DNA from: Longimycelium tulufanense | GTDB taxonomy: Bacteria > Actinomycetota > Actinomycetes > Mycobacteriales > Pseudonocardiaceae | NCBI RefSeq assembly: GCF_014645795.1 | Contig: NZ_BMMK01000046.1 | Span: forward strand, 1-33,444 | Length of the DNA: 33,444 nucleotides | Reading direction: 5' to 3' | Shown here: in pieces, positions 9,062 to 18,887 of the stretch | Numbering within the stretch: position 1 is the stretch's first letter | How the letters are laid out: each line of letters starts with the position of its first letter | Notes under the pieces: generated by a model | The model's input: only the letters and a program-made list of their open reading frames with translations | What the model was told of the DNA's origin: nothing | Database searches by the model: none | Program-made: the position numbers and the translations under genes

Positions 9062-9098
9062 GGGACAGAGTTATCCACAGCTCCTAGATTTCTCCACA
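9062..9098 (+). promoter_or_regulatory. Candidate comF promoter with two DnaA-box-like sites
   Basis: TTATCCACA at 9071-9079 exactly matches the strong DnaA box, and TTCTCCACA at 9090-9098 differs at one position, 19 bases downstream. A -10-like TAGATT (9085-9090) lies 17 bases after a -35-like GGGACA (9062-9067), so the first box would sit in the spacer. The comF start is at 9151. The promoter call is inference; the box match is seen directly. Confidence 0.4.
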
Positions 9099-9150
9099 GC
9101 CCACGACTCCCGACTTTGCCGCCAGCCCAAAGCAGGGCATCGTTGCCACC

Positions 9151-9864
9151 ATGATCACGCCAACGAACAACGAACACACCGAAGACCGCCGCGGAGCTTT
9201 CCTCGCCGCCATTCTCGACGTCCTGTTCCCGGACTCCTGCGTCGGCTGCGGAGAGTTCGGCAGTGCCTGGTGTCTCCGCTGCGCACGCCAACTTCGCCAC
9301 CTGCACACCGTCCACCGACCAGCCCTCGACAACGGGCCACCGGCCTACGCCCTCGGCCGCTACCAGGGCGCCGCCCGGCAGGCCGTCATCGCCTACAAGG
9401 AACGAGGACGCCGCAACCTCGCCCTCGCCTTCGCGGCCCACTTCGCCATCACGATCCCACACCTCCCAAGGGCGGGACCCGCACCCGACGGCCGCTGGTG
9501 GCTCGTCCCGGTGCCCTCGCGGAGGACCGCGGCCCGCCAACGCGGCGGTGACCACGTCCGCCGCATAGCGGCACACTGCGCCACCTATCTGACGGCCGCC
9601 GGCCACCCGGCGATCGTGGCCAACCCGCTACGGCTCACCCGAGGGGCCGTCGACTCGGTCGGCCTCGACGCCGCGGCCCGCGCCGCCAACCTGGCCGGCC
9701 GCATCCAGCTCCGCCGATCCGGCGTCCCACCACCGGACACCCCCGTGGTGCTCCTGGACGACGTGATCACCACGGGCACCACCGTGGCCCTCTGCACCAC
9801 CGCACTGCACGAAGCCAACCTCGTCGTCCAAGCCTCGCTGGCCCTGGTGGATGCCGGTCACTAA
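9151..9864 (+). CDS. comF: ComF family protein (phosphoribosyltransferase-like)
   Basis: ComF-type protein of 237 aa, related to a competence-linked protein and to purine phosphoribosyltransferases. A four-cysteine zinc motif lies near the N-terminus (CVGCGEFGSAWCLRCARQL). The C-terminal part has the PRPP-binding loop VLLDDVITTGTT, with both aspartates present. In competent bacteria ComF helps single-stranded DNA handling during uptake; its role in actinobacteria is unclear. The ATG at 9151 is the first good start. Position between lpqB and hpf/secA matches mycobacteria, though extra sequence has been inserted on both sides. Confidence 0.92.
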   Translation: MITPTNNEHTEDRRGAFLAAILDVLFPDSCVGCGEFGSAWCLRCARQLRHLHTVHRPALDNGPPAYALGRYQGAARQAVIAYKERGRRNLALAFAAHFAITIPHLPRAGPAPDGRWWLVPVPSRRTAARQRGGDHVRRIAAHCATYLTAAGHPAIVANPLRLTRGAVDSVGLDAAARAANLAGRIQLRRSGVPPPDTPVVLLDDVITTGTTVALCTTALHEANLVVQASLALVDAGH

Positions 9865-10389
9865 GCGATCGCCCACCAGGCCAGCCAACTCAGGGGCACC
9901 GAGGCCAACCGAATGGGGATGGGAAAAGGGGGACGAGGGGATAGGGAAGGGGATCAGGGGAGGGGAGGGAGGGGGTGGGGGTGGGGGCAAGCCAGAGACG
10001 GCCGACCGCGGCCCCGCCGGGCCCGTCGCGCGGGCCAGGGCTCCAGCCGGCCTGCACGGGAAGCGGGGTATGGACCTCGCGAGTGGCCGGAGGGACTGGT
10101 CACACGGGGGTTCGCTCATTTCACGGCAGTCATGACAACTCAATAACTCTGACAGAATCCGGCATCGACGCCTATTGATTTTGCGGATTGCGGCCAAACC
10201 CTATTTGCTCGGGCGTCGAGTCAGGACGAATCGGGTTGGGTGGTTCAGGAGTCCCGGCGAGGACTTGGTCGGCAGCCCAAGGCGGGGGGAGAGAGATGAG
10301 GCGCGGAGCGGCGTCGGCGCCCAAGGGAAGGCATGCCAAGCCGCTGAGTGGGCTTCGCGTGGGATTTACTGATGATGCCGCGCGCGGCC
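9865..10389. other. Non-coding region after comF with G-rich tract
   Basis: No convincing gene. It holds the G-run tract at 9915-9987 (listed separately), then a comparatively AT-rich patch around 10130-10210. A 12-bp palindrome, GCCGCGCGCGGC at 10377-10388, abuts the stop of the minus-strand DUF3073 gene and may serve its 3' end. The overlapping open frames here are low-complexity. Confidence 0.45.
9915..9987 (+). repeat. G-rich tract with 12 G-runs, potential G-quadruplex
   Basis: Twelve runs of three to five G separated by one to five other bases occur in 73 bases of the plus strand, starting 50 bases after the comF stop. This easily satisfies the pattern for intramolecular G-quadruplexes in DNA or in the comF transcript. 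It might stall polymerase or help end transcription. That role is inference. Confidence 0.65.
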
Positions 10390-10569
10390 TCAGTCGATGT
10401 TGCCGTCGCGGTCCCCGGAGCCCCCGGCTCCCTGGTGGGCGGGCTGGGCGTCGTTGGGCTCGCGGTCCGACAGCTCGAGTTGCAGGGCCCCGACGTCGAG
10501 GGCATGCGAACTGTACTTCAGCTTCCGAGCGATCTTGGTCTGCTTCGCCTTTGCGCGGCCGCGTCCCAT
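10390..10569 (-). CDS. DUF3073 family small protein (59 aa)
   Basis: A short basic protein beginning MGRGRAKAKQTKIARKLKYS, which is the characteristic start of the actinobacterial DUF3073 family, ending in an acidic/glycine-rich tail (GSGDRDGNID). A good Shine-Dalgarno AAGGAG lies nine bases before the ATG at 10569. The function of the family is unknown; the Arg/Lys-rich N-terminus suggests nucleic-acid or ribosome contact, which is inference. It is shorter than 60 residues and easily missed. It is transcribed opposite to comF and hpf, and in mycobacteria the homologue lies elsewhere in the genome. Confidence 0.85.
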   Translation of the reverse strand: MGRGRAKAKQTKIARKLKYSSHALDVGALQLELSDREPNDAQPAHQGAGGSGDRDGNID

Positions 10570-11358
10570 CGGTCTGACTCCTTATCCCGTGGTACGGCGA
10601 CTCAGCTTACCGCACAACGCGTTCCGTTCTCACTATCTCCGCCTCGGTGGAAGGCGTCGGGCTCCGGCCAGTGACCTGGGGAACCAGGGCGGATGCGTGG
10701 GACGCGCGCAACGAGCCAGCCCGATGACCGGCGCTGGGCCGCACCCTGGACGGACCCGCTGGTTGTACCTGTACTGGCTTCGCTCAATGAAAGTTGGGCG
10801 AGCAGCCCCCTGGGGCGCATCCGCGGATGTGGTGATGCCACAGGCACAGGCCGGGGATCAACAACACCCCAGCGGCCGGCACAGATCAGCAGTCCGGGGC
10901 TCGCAGTCAGTGCGGGGAGGCGCGGAACTCGCCGATAGCCGGACCTCAACGTGCTCCAGGGGAGCAGCAGCCCGAGCCAGTTTCGTCGTCCTCGCAAGGC
11001 TCACACGCCAACCGAGCCCGCCACGTGCCGACCCACGAAGCATCGATACCGCGCTGCGAAGCCGAAGCAGCGCGCCAGCGGCAGCTCAGCGTCGAGTGCG
11101 CCACCCTGCCCGGATCGAGTCGTTGCCGTCTCGATAGAACGTTCGGGTCATGCCGGCTCCTTCAGGGGTCCCTCGGCTGCGAAAAAGCGGGACGGAGCCG
11201 CCTGGTTGGGGGGTTCGGTGGCATGTCAACCCCCGCAATGGGTGGCGGACGACCACGCTTCCGCGTAGTTGCCGTCCACCCGCTCAGTGAGCACGCTGGG
11301 CAAGCAGTCGTAATCGCAGTGTGATCACATTGTTGTCCGGATCTGGTCGGGGGTTGAT
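10570..11358. other. Long non-coding region, nothing recognised
   Basis: About 790 bases with no gene I can support. Open frames of 80-250 codons exist on both strands but have no recognisable domains, poor starts and mutually overlapping frames. The 5' end should hold the promoter of the minus-strand DUF3073 gene. TGTGATCACA at 11320-11329 is a perfect 10-bp palindrome 30 bases before the next gene and could be an operator. I see no tRNA or other structured RNA that I recognise. Confidence 0.4.
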
Positions 11359-11769
11359 GTGTGGCGTTGGCGGGCAGACCGGCTGGTCGGGTTCGGACCG
11401 GCCATCGCCCTGGCCGCGGCCGGGATGTTGTTGGTCCTCATCGGCCAGCTGCCCACCGGTCCGGTGCCGGAGTCCGTGGTGGCGCCCGGGCGGGCGCCGT
11501 CGGGGAGCGAGCGGATGCAGGACCTGCGCGCGGAGTCCCCCGCCCAGCCGCCGGCCTCGGCGACGCGGGGTGTCGCCGCGCCGGAGGAAGGGACCAGCCT
11601 CCGGCAGGAGGGGGCGAACAGCGTCTCCTCGGCGGTGCCGGCCCCGTCCGATCGGGCCAGCATCCCCGAGTTCGGTTGGCATGAGGCCGAGCTCGCGGTC
11701 CCACCCGTTCCGCATGCCGGAACGGACCTCGCGCCGTTGCTCCGTGCCGGGTTGGGCGAGGGAATCTAG
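11359..11769 (+). CDS. Small membrane-anchored or secreted protein, unknown
   Basis: 136-aa protein with an N-terminal hydrophobic helix at about residues 12-31 (GPAIALAAAGMLLVLIGQL) preceded by arginines, so probably inserted with the C-terminus outside. The remainder is rich in Pro, Ala, Ser and Glu and looks disordered, with no cysteine or known domain. The start at GTG 11359 places the arginines and helix correctly but has no strong ribosome binding site. It is not a family I recognise. The layout resembles the N-terminal anchor of some actinobacterial surface enzymes, without the enzyme. It may be a real small protein or a truncated gene. Confidence 0.45.
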   Translation: MWRWRADRLVGFGPAIALAAAGMLLVLIGQLPTGPVPESVVAPGRAPSGSERMQDLRAESPAQPPASATRGVAAPEEGTSLRQEGANSVSSAVPAPSDRASIPEFGWHEAELAVPPVPHAGTDLAPLLRAGLGEGI

Positions 11770-12341
11770 GGATGGCCCACGTCTCCGGTGCGGTCGGCCG
11801 TGATGCCGGTCCACGGCAGCTCGACGGCCGCGCCCGCCAGGCGGGGCCAGCACAGGTAACGCGGTCACCTGCTGCGTCACCCGCTCAGGTGTTGACCCCG
11901 CGGCCGGCGCGGAGTCGAGTGGAGGTAATGCCCCAGGACACACCCGGCCGGCCGGGCCGGGAACCCGGGAGGTTGGGCGGACGTTGGCCGGTCATGATGC
12001 CGCGTCCGGAAACAGCAGCACGGCTGCTGGCGAGCGCGGCAGCGCATTTCACACGTTCGAGTGGGTACGGAGCGTCACCTCCGTCGGGATGCCTACCCCC
12101 GGCGGCACCACATGGCGCTCTTCGGGCCGTCGCGGTCACTGCGCGTGGCGGCTTGACACCGTCCGCCGTCGGGACTGTCGCCGGCGCGAAACCCGAGCTA
12201 ACGTGCAGCGCTATCGGCGATCCCGGCAGCAGGGAGGAGGCGATCAGCCCATGACCCTGGCGCCGACGGAGCGCTGAATCCCCGCTCCCGGCGTCGACGT
12301 CGACTCATCAGCACGCACGACGCAGCAGAGGGAGGTCGTGT
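11770..12341. promoter_or_regulatory. hpf upstream region
   Basis: No gene recognised. Candidate control elements on the plus strand are: three GTnAC units (GTAAC 11856-11860, GTCAC 11864-11868, GTCAC 11876-11880), resembling in style the repeats bound by MtrA; an ECF-like GGGAAC-N18-GTT at 11959-11985; a TTGACA at 12153-12158; and a -10-like TAACGT at 12199-12204, which is not correctly spaced from that TTGACA. An AGAGGGAGG ribosome binding site precedes hpf. None of the promoter assignments is certain. Confidence 0.3.
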
Positions 12342-13007
12342 ATGGACATCGTCGTCAAGGGCCGTAACGTCGAGGTGCCGGACCACTATCGGGTGCATGT
12401 GGCGGACAAGCTGGCGCGGCTCGAGCGTTACGACAGGAAGGTCATCTCCTTCGACGTGGAACTGTTCCACGAGCCCAACCGGCGGCAGCAGAAGCGCTGC
12501 CAGCGCGTCGAGATCACCGGCAAGGGTCGCGGGCCCGTGATCCGCGCGGAGGCGAGCGCCGGCGACTTCTACGCCGCACTGGACCTCGCGTTGCACAAGC
12601 TGGAGAACCGGCTGCGCCGGGCACACGACCGCCGTCGCGTGCACCACGGCCAGCACCGGCCGCCCTCGGTGGCGGAGGCCACCATGGCCGGAAACGGCGC
12701 CGGAAACGGACGGGCCAACCGTCGTGGCCGGGCCGCGGTGCTGGAGGCACCGCGCACCGAGACCGAGCTCGAGACCAGCACGCCCCAGGTCCCCGCCCAG
12801 CGGTGGGAGGCCGAGTCGACGATGGGACCGGGGCGCATCATGCGGGAGAAGGAACACCCCGCCAAACCGATGAGTGTCGACCAGGCGCTGTACGAGATGG
12901 AGCTGGTCGGGCACGACTTCTACCTCTTCGTCGACATCGACCGCGGCTGCCCCAGCGTGGTCTACCGGCGGCATGGCTTCGACTACGGCCTGATTCGGCT
13001 CGTATAG
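12342..13007 (+). CDS. hpf: Ribosome hibernation promoting factor, long form
   Basis: Long-form Hpf/RaiA (221 aa). The N-terminal domain (~1-100; MDIVVKGRNVEVPDHYRVHV...) binds the 30S decoding and mRNA-channel region and stops translation. The C-terminal domain (~165-221; MSVDQALYEMELVGHDFYLF... YGLIRLV) mediates 70S dimerisation in long Hpf proteins. A variable linker rich in Gly, Asn and Arg joins them. The ATG at 12342 has a GGGAGG site nine bases upstream. It is followed by a strong hairpin and then secA, as in mycobacteria (Rv3241c-Rv3240c). It is probably induced in stationary phase or stress, as in other bacteria. Confidence 0.95.
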   Translation: MDIVVKGRNVEVPDHYRVHVADKLARLERYDRKVISFDVELFHEPNRRQQKRCQRVEITGKGRGPVIRAEASAGDFYAALDLALHKLENRLRRAHDRRRVHHGQHRPPSVAEATMAGNGAGNGRANRRGRAAVLEAPRTETELETSTPQVPAQRWEAESTMGPGRIMREKEHPAKPMSVDQALYEMELVGHDFYLFVDIDRGCPSVVYRRHGFDYGLIRLV

Positions 13008-13020
13008 ACCTTCCCTCACC

Positions 13021-13058
13021 GCGCGGCCCCCGGACGTACCCCGCGCCGGGGGCCGCGC
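13021..13058 (+). terminator. Terminator hairpin after hpf
   Basis: Perfect 13-bp stem, GCGCGGCCCCCGG at 13021-13033 with its complement at 13046-13058, and a 12-base loop, starting 14 bases after the hpf stop. There is no T-run, which is common in actinobacterial terminators. It separates hpf from secA. Confidence 0.8.
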
Positions 13059-13207
13059 GCCGTGCCGGGACGATAGACGGGTGCGCGCGCCGACCAGCGG
13101 GTGGCGGTTTTGGCGGAACCTCGATGCCCGGCTCGGCCCGCCCGTACGATGGGAACGAAGGCGTCCGTGACGGGCGCGTCACGATCAGCTAGCGAGGTCG
13201 ACCCCGG

Positions 13208-16036
<2,829 letters not shown>

Positions 16037-16067
16037 GCGGTGGCTGAGCGCGCCGAGCGAACGGCGT

Positions 16068-16106
16068 GCACGGGCGCGGCACCGGTCAACGGTGCCGCGC
16101 CCGTGC
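16068..16106. terminator. Strong bidirectional terminator after secA
   Basis: Perfect 17-bp stem, GCACGGGCGCGGCACCG at 16068-16084 paired with 16090-16106, and a 5-base loop (GTCAA). It lies 31 bases after the secA stop and 33 bases beyond the stop of the convergent minus-strand gene (16139), so it can serve both. Confidence 0.9.
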
Positions 16107-16138
16107 GTCCCGGCCGTAGGCCGGCCGCCACGGCCGCG

Positions 16139-16663
16139 TCAGAGCAGGCAGAACTCCGCGCAGCGCCACCCGTCCCCGTGGCTTTCGATCCGGGCGACGG
16201 CGGCCCGGAGCCGGTCCCCGCACCACACCGAGGCGCTGGCCTCGACCGCCCCGGCGTGGGGCATCGAGATCCGCAGGGAACGGAGGCGGTACCGGACCCG
16301 CGCCTGCTGGTCGGCCGCCCCGGCCCGCGCGAGCTGGGCGATGCGGGCGTGCACCTCACCGGAGACCAACCGGCCCAGCTGCTCCGGCTGGCGGCGACCG
16401 TTCAACACTTCCAGCACGGCCACCAGCAGCCGGCGTGCCACCCGGCGGGCGGTCTGCGCCGCGGCGTCGGGTACCTGGCCGGTCGGTACCCCGGGGAGCG
16501 GTGGTGCGTCGAAGCCGTCGCGCTCGGCGTGGCTGTCCGGCTTCCCGGTCAGCTCCGGGGCCACACCATTGGTGTCCGGTACTGGTTCCAGCGCGGGCGC
16601 GTGGCTGACGCCCAAGCCGTGCGGGCGAGGACGGAATGCTTCATGGGCGGCGGCGGTTGCCAT
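16139..16663 (-). CDS. Rv3235 family protein
   Basis: 174-aa protein with a disordered, Pro-rich N-terminal half and a C-terminal domain of ~100 residues (VARRLLVAVLEVLNGRRQPEQLGRLV, RYRLRSLRISMP, ASASVWCGDRLRAAVARIE, DGWRCAEFCLL). This pattern is the actinobacterial Rv3235 family, usually found near secA; its function is not known. The ATG at 16663 has an excellent AGGAGG site six bases upstream. It is convergent with secA and divergent from the small HAD gene. A perfect palindrome CACACGTGTG (16676-16685) lies just upstream of the ribosome binding site and could be an operator. Confidence 0.85.
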   Translation of the reverse strand: MATAAAHEAFRPRPHGLGVSHAPALEPVPDTNGVAPELTGKPDSHAERDGFDAPPLPGVPTGQVPDAAAQTARRVARRLLVAVLEVLNGRRQPEQLGRLVSGEVHARIAQLARAGAADQQARVRYRLRSLRISMPHAGAVEASASVWCGDRLRAAVARIESHGDGWRCAEFCLL

Positions 16664-16768
16664 GACCCCTCCTGACACACGTGTGATCAATTGCGCCCTC
16701 CAGAGGGGCCTCGACCCCCAATCCGGACCGGTGACGGCAAGATCCACCCGATGTGGTGAGCTGAGGAC

Positions 16769-17185
16769 ATGGAGTTGCGCGGCCTCGTCCTGGACTACGG
16801 CGGGGTGCTGACCGACCCGGGCCCCGAACCGGCGGCCGAGCCACCGCTGCGCACCGTCCTCCGCCGGGCACGGGAACACGGCATTCGAACCGCCCTGTTG
16901 TCCAACGCCGAGCACGTCGAACCCGAGGTGTGGCCACCCTGGTGGCACGAGCTCTTCGACGTCGTGGTGCTCTCCGGCTCCGTGGGCCTGGCCAAGCCGG
17001 ACCCCGACATCTACCGGTTCGCCGCGCACGGCCTGGACCTGCCACTCGAGAGCTGCGTGTTCGTGGATGACGTGGCCGGCTACGCGCGGGGCGCGGCGCA
17101 GGCGGGCATGGTGGGGGTCCACCACGTCGACGTGCCGTCGACCATCGAGGAGCTGGAAGCCCTTTTCGCGGTCGATCTGACGTGA
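16769..17185 (+). CDS. Small HAD-like hydrolase (138 aa)
   Basis: Haloacid-dehalogenase-like protein. Motif I is DYGGVLTD (residues ~9-16), with the nucleophile Asp but Gly at the usual second Asp position, as in YihX-type relatives. Motif II is LLSNAE, motif III lies in GLAKPDPDIYRFAA (Lys) and motif IV is VFVDDV. Only ~25 residues separate motifs I and II, so the helical cap domain of HAD-IA enzymes is missing. It may be a capless phosphatase acting on a large substrate or a binding protein that lost activity. The ATG at 16769 has GAGG two bases before it; no better start exists. Start codons of this gene and the divergent Rv3235-like gene are 105 bases apart. Confidence 0.8.
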   Translation: MELRGLVLDYGGVLTDPGPEPAAEPPLRTVLRRAREHGIRTALLSNAEHVEPEVWPPWWHELFDVVVLSGSVGLAKPDPDIYRFAAHGLDLPLESCVFVDDVAGYARGAAQAGMVGVHHVDVPSTIEELEALFAVDLT

Positions 17186-17378
17186 GTCGTCCGGCTTCCC
17201 CTCGTCCGCAACCCCTTCCTGCAGGGCCTGGCGCTGGGTGCATTGGCGGGCCTGAGCATCCGTCACAGGGGATTCATCAGCCGGAGATTGGCACGGTCAA
17301 CCGTCAGGGAGCAGCCGACAGGGTTCAGCTACTGCCTCAGCCAGGAAACACCATTGGCCGACGGCGCCTCGGGAGTTC

Positions 17379-17757
17379 TCAATACTGCCAACCCCGTTCC
17401 ATCGCGGTGGGGGCCGCGACGTCCGCGGGATTGACGGCGTAGCCGACGGCGGCGACAGCGTAGGGGGCCGCGTGCCGGGAGTGATCGGCAACGGTGGGCG
17501 GTTGCGGCGGCGTGACCGGCGGCCCGAGCAACGGCGCGAGCCACAGCCTGATCGGCGTCGCGAGCGGCGGCGTGGGCGGCAAACGCGGCGGTGCGCGCCT
17601 GGCTCATCGCGATCTCACCACGCACCCAGGCTCGTCCTACCGCGACAGCTTGCCGGGGTCGATCATCTTCCGGGTGCCTCTTCTCGAAGTAGGGGAGCAC
17701 ATGCTCGGCGCAGTCAGCGGCCCAGAGCACCGATGATCCGTGGTCCTGCTTGCCAAG
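17379..17757 (-). pseudogene. Imm-5-like putative immunity protein, frameshifted
   Basis: The minus strand encodes a recognisable 'putative immunity protein' (Imm-5-like): VLWAADCAEHVLPYFEKRHP, DDRPRQAVAVGRAWVRGEI, AAFAAHAAARDADQAVARAV and AAGHAAATAH in one frame, then VADHSRHAAPYAVAAVGYAV and NPADVAAPTAMERGWQY in the next, with the stop at 17379. The frames join if one base is removed near 17493-17494. An N-terminal ATG is missing; the GTG at 17730 (just before LWAADCAEH) is the nearest start. This family is named for proteins found beside polymorphic toxins, but no toxin gene is seen here. It appears to be an orphan, decaying gene. Confidence 0.65.
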
Positions 17758-17938
17758 CCGCGCACCGTCTACTCCGCTCTCTGCGCCGGCTGCCCTGGCT
17801 TGACGCCTGTTCCGTGGGAACACGACCCAGACCGCGCGTCGAGCCGACACGCTCTCCCACACGCCCTCTCCCGCCGGCCCCTCATACCTCCCTGAACAGG
17901 CACGACACCACCAGTCGGGCCCACAACGCCACGCCCTG

Positions 17939-17951
17939 CTGACCCAAGGTG
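17939..17951. repeat. Partial copy of the dispersed repeat
   Basis: CTGACCCAAGGT matches twelve bases of the core of the copy at 21095-21132. The rest of the element is not convincing here. It lies between the immunity-protein relic and the stop of the RNA methyltransferase gene. Confidence 0.25.
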
Positions 17952-17960
17952 CCCTCGGTA

Positions 17961-18725
17961 TCAGCCGTGCCGGCGGCGAACCAGGTCGAAGCACAACACC
18001 GCCGCGGCGCTGGCGACGTTCAACGACTCCACGCCACCCGCCATCGGGATGGCCAGCCACTCCGACACCTGGGCGCGTACCTCGGGACCGACCCCACCGG
18101 TTTCGCTGCCCAGCACGAACGCCGTCCTGCTCGGGAACTTGGCCGAGAACAGGGTGCGCGGTGCGTCCGCGGCCAAACCGAACAGCGGGTAACCGGCCCC
18201 GCGAAGCGTCCGCGCTGCCTCCTCCGCCGTCCCGCACCGCAGCACGGGCGCGTGAAACGCCACCCCGGCGGAAGCCTTGACCACCAAGGGATCGATCGTC
18301 GCCACGCCCCGCCGTGGCACGACGATGCCGTCGACACCGGCAGCGGTCGCGGTCCGCAGGATCATCCCCACGTTGGCGGGAGTGGTGATGCCGTCCAGCA
18401 GCAGGATGGTACGGGGAACCGGCCCGCTCTCTCCGGCCACCGCCGAGCCGAGGGTCCGCATCCGCGGCGCGACTACGTCGGCGAGCACGCCTTGGTCGTG
18501 GCGGCCGTTGCCGGCCAGGACCTTCACCCGGTGCGGGGTCGCCCGCTGGACGGCCACCCCCCGCTGCGCGGCCGCGTGCAGGATCTCCCGGGCCGCCGGT
18601 CCCCCTGCGTTGTCCGCCAGGACCACCTTGTCCACCTCAAGCGCGGTGTCAGCGAGCGCCTCCAACACGGGCTTGCGCCCGTAGACGGTGACGAAGCGGT
18701 CCTTCGGGGACGGATGGGCCTGCAC
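17961..18725 (-). CDS. TrmH/SpoU family RNA 2'-O-methyltransferase
   Basis: SPOUT-class methyltransferase (254 aa) that probably 2'-O-methylates a ribose in rRNA or tRNA using S-adenosylmethionine. Residues ~10-90 form the L30e-like substrate-binding domain (YGRKPVLEAL). The catalytic domain has motif 1 with ITTPANVGMILRTA, motif 2 VLGSETGGVGPEV and motif 3 IPMAGGVESLNVASAAAVLC, all intact. The exact target is unknown; it resembles RlmB-type 23S rRNA enzymes. I chose GTG at 18725 because the recognisable protein begins just after it; the longer open frame upstream runs antisense through the acyltransferase gene. It is divergent from that gene by 162 bases. Confidence 0.88.
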   Translation of the reverse strand: MQAHPSPKDRFVTVYGRKPVLEALADTALEVDKVVLADNAGGPAAREILHAAAQRGVAVQRATPHRVKVLAGNGRHDQGVLADVVAPRMRTLGSAVAGESGPVPRTILLLDGITTPANVGMILRTATAAGVDGIVVPRRGVATIDPLVVKASAGVAFHAPVLRCGTAEEAARTLRGAGYPLFGLAADAPRTLFSAKFPSRTAFVLGSETGGVGPEVRAQVSEWLAIPMAGGVESLNVASAAAVLCFDLVRRRHG

Positions 18726-18887
18726 CTTTGCAGGATGACACGCGGTCAGCCGGCGCCCCACGTCGCGGTGGCCCCGGTAGCGGACAAGCCCCGGGAAGGT
18801 CGAGCCCGCTCGCCGGTCAGAACGGAAAGTGATCACCATGCCACAGATTGGGGTCACTGAGTCAGGTGGTATGCCAGGATTGGTCAT

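Noticed and set aside
12153-12204. TTGACA and TAACGT as a sigma-70 type hpf promoter
   Set aside because: They are separated by 40 bases, far from the usual 16-18, so they do not form one promoter.
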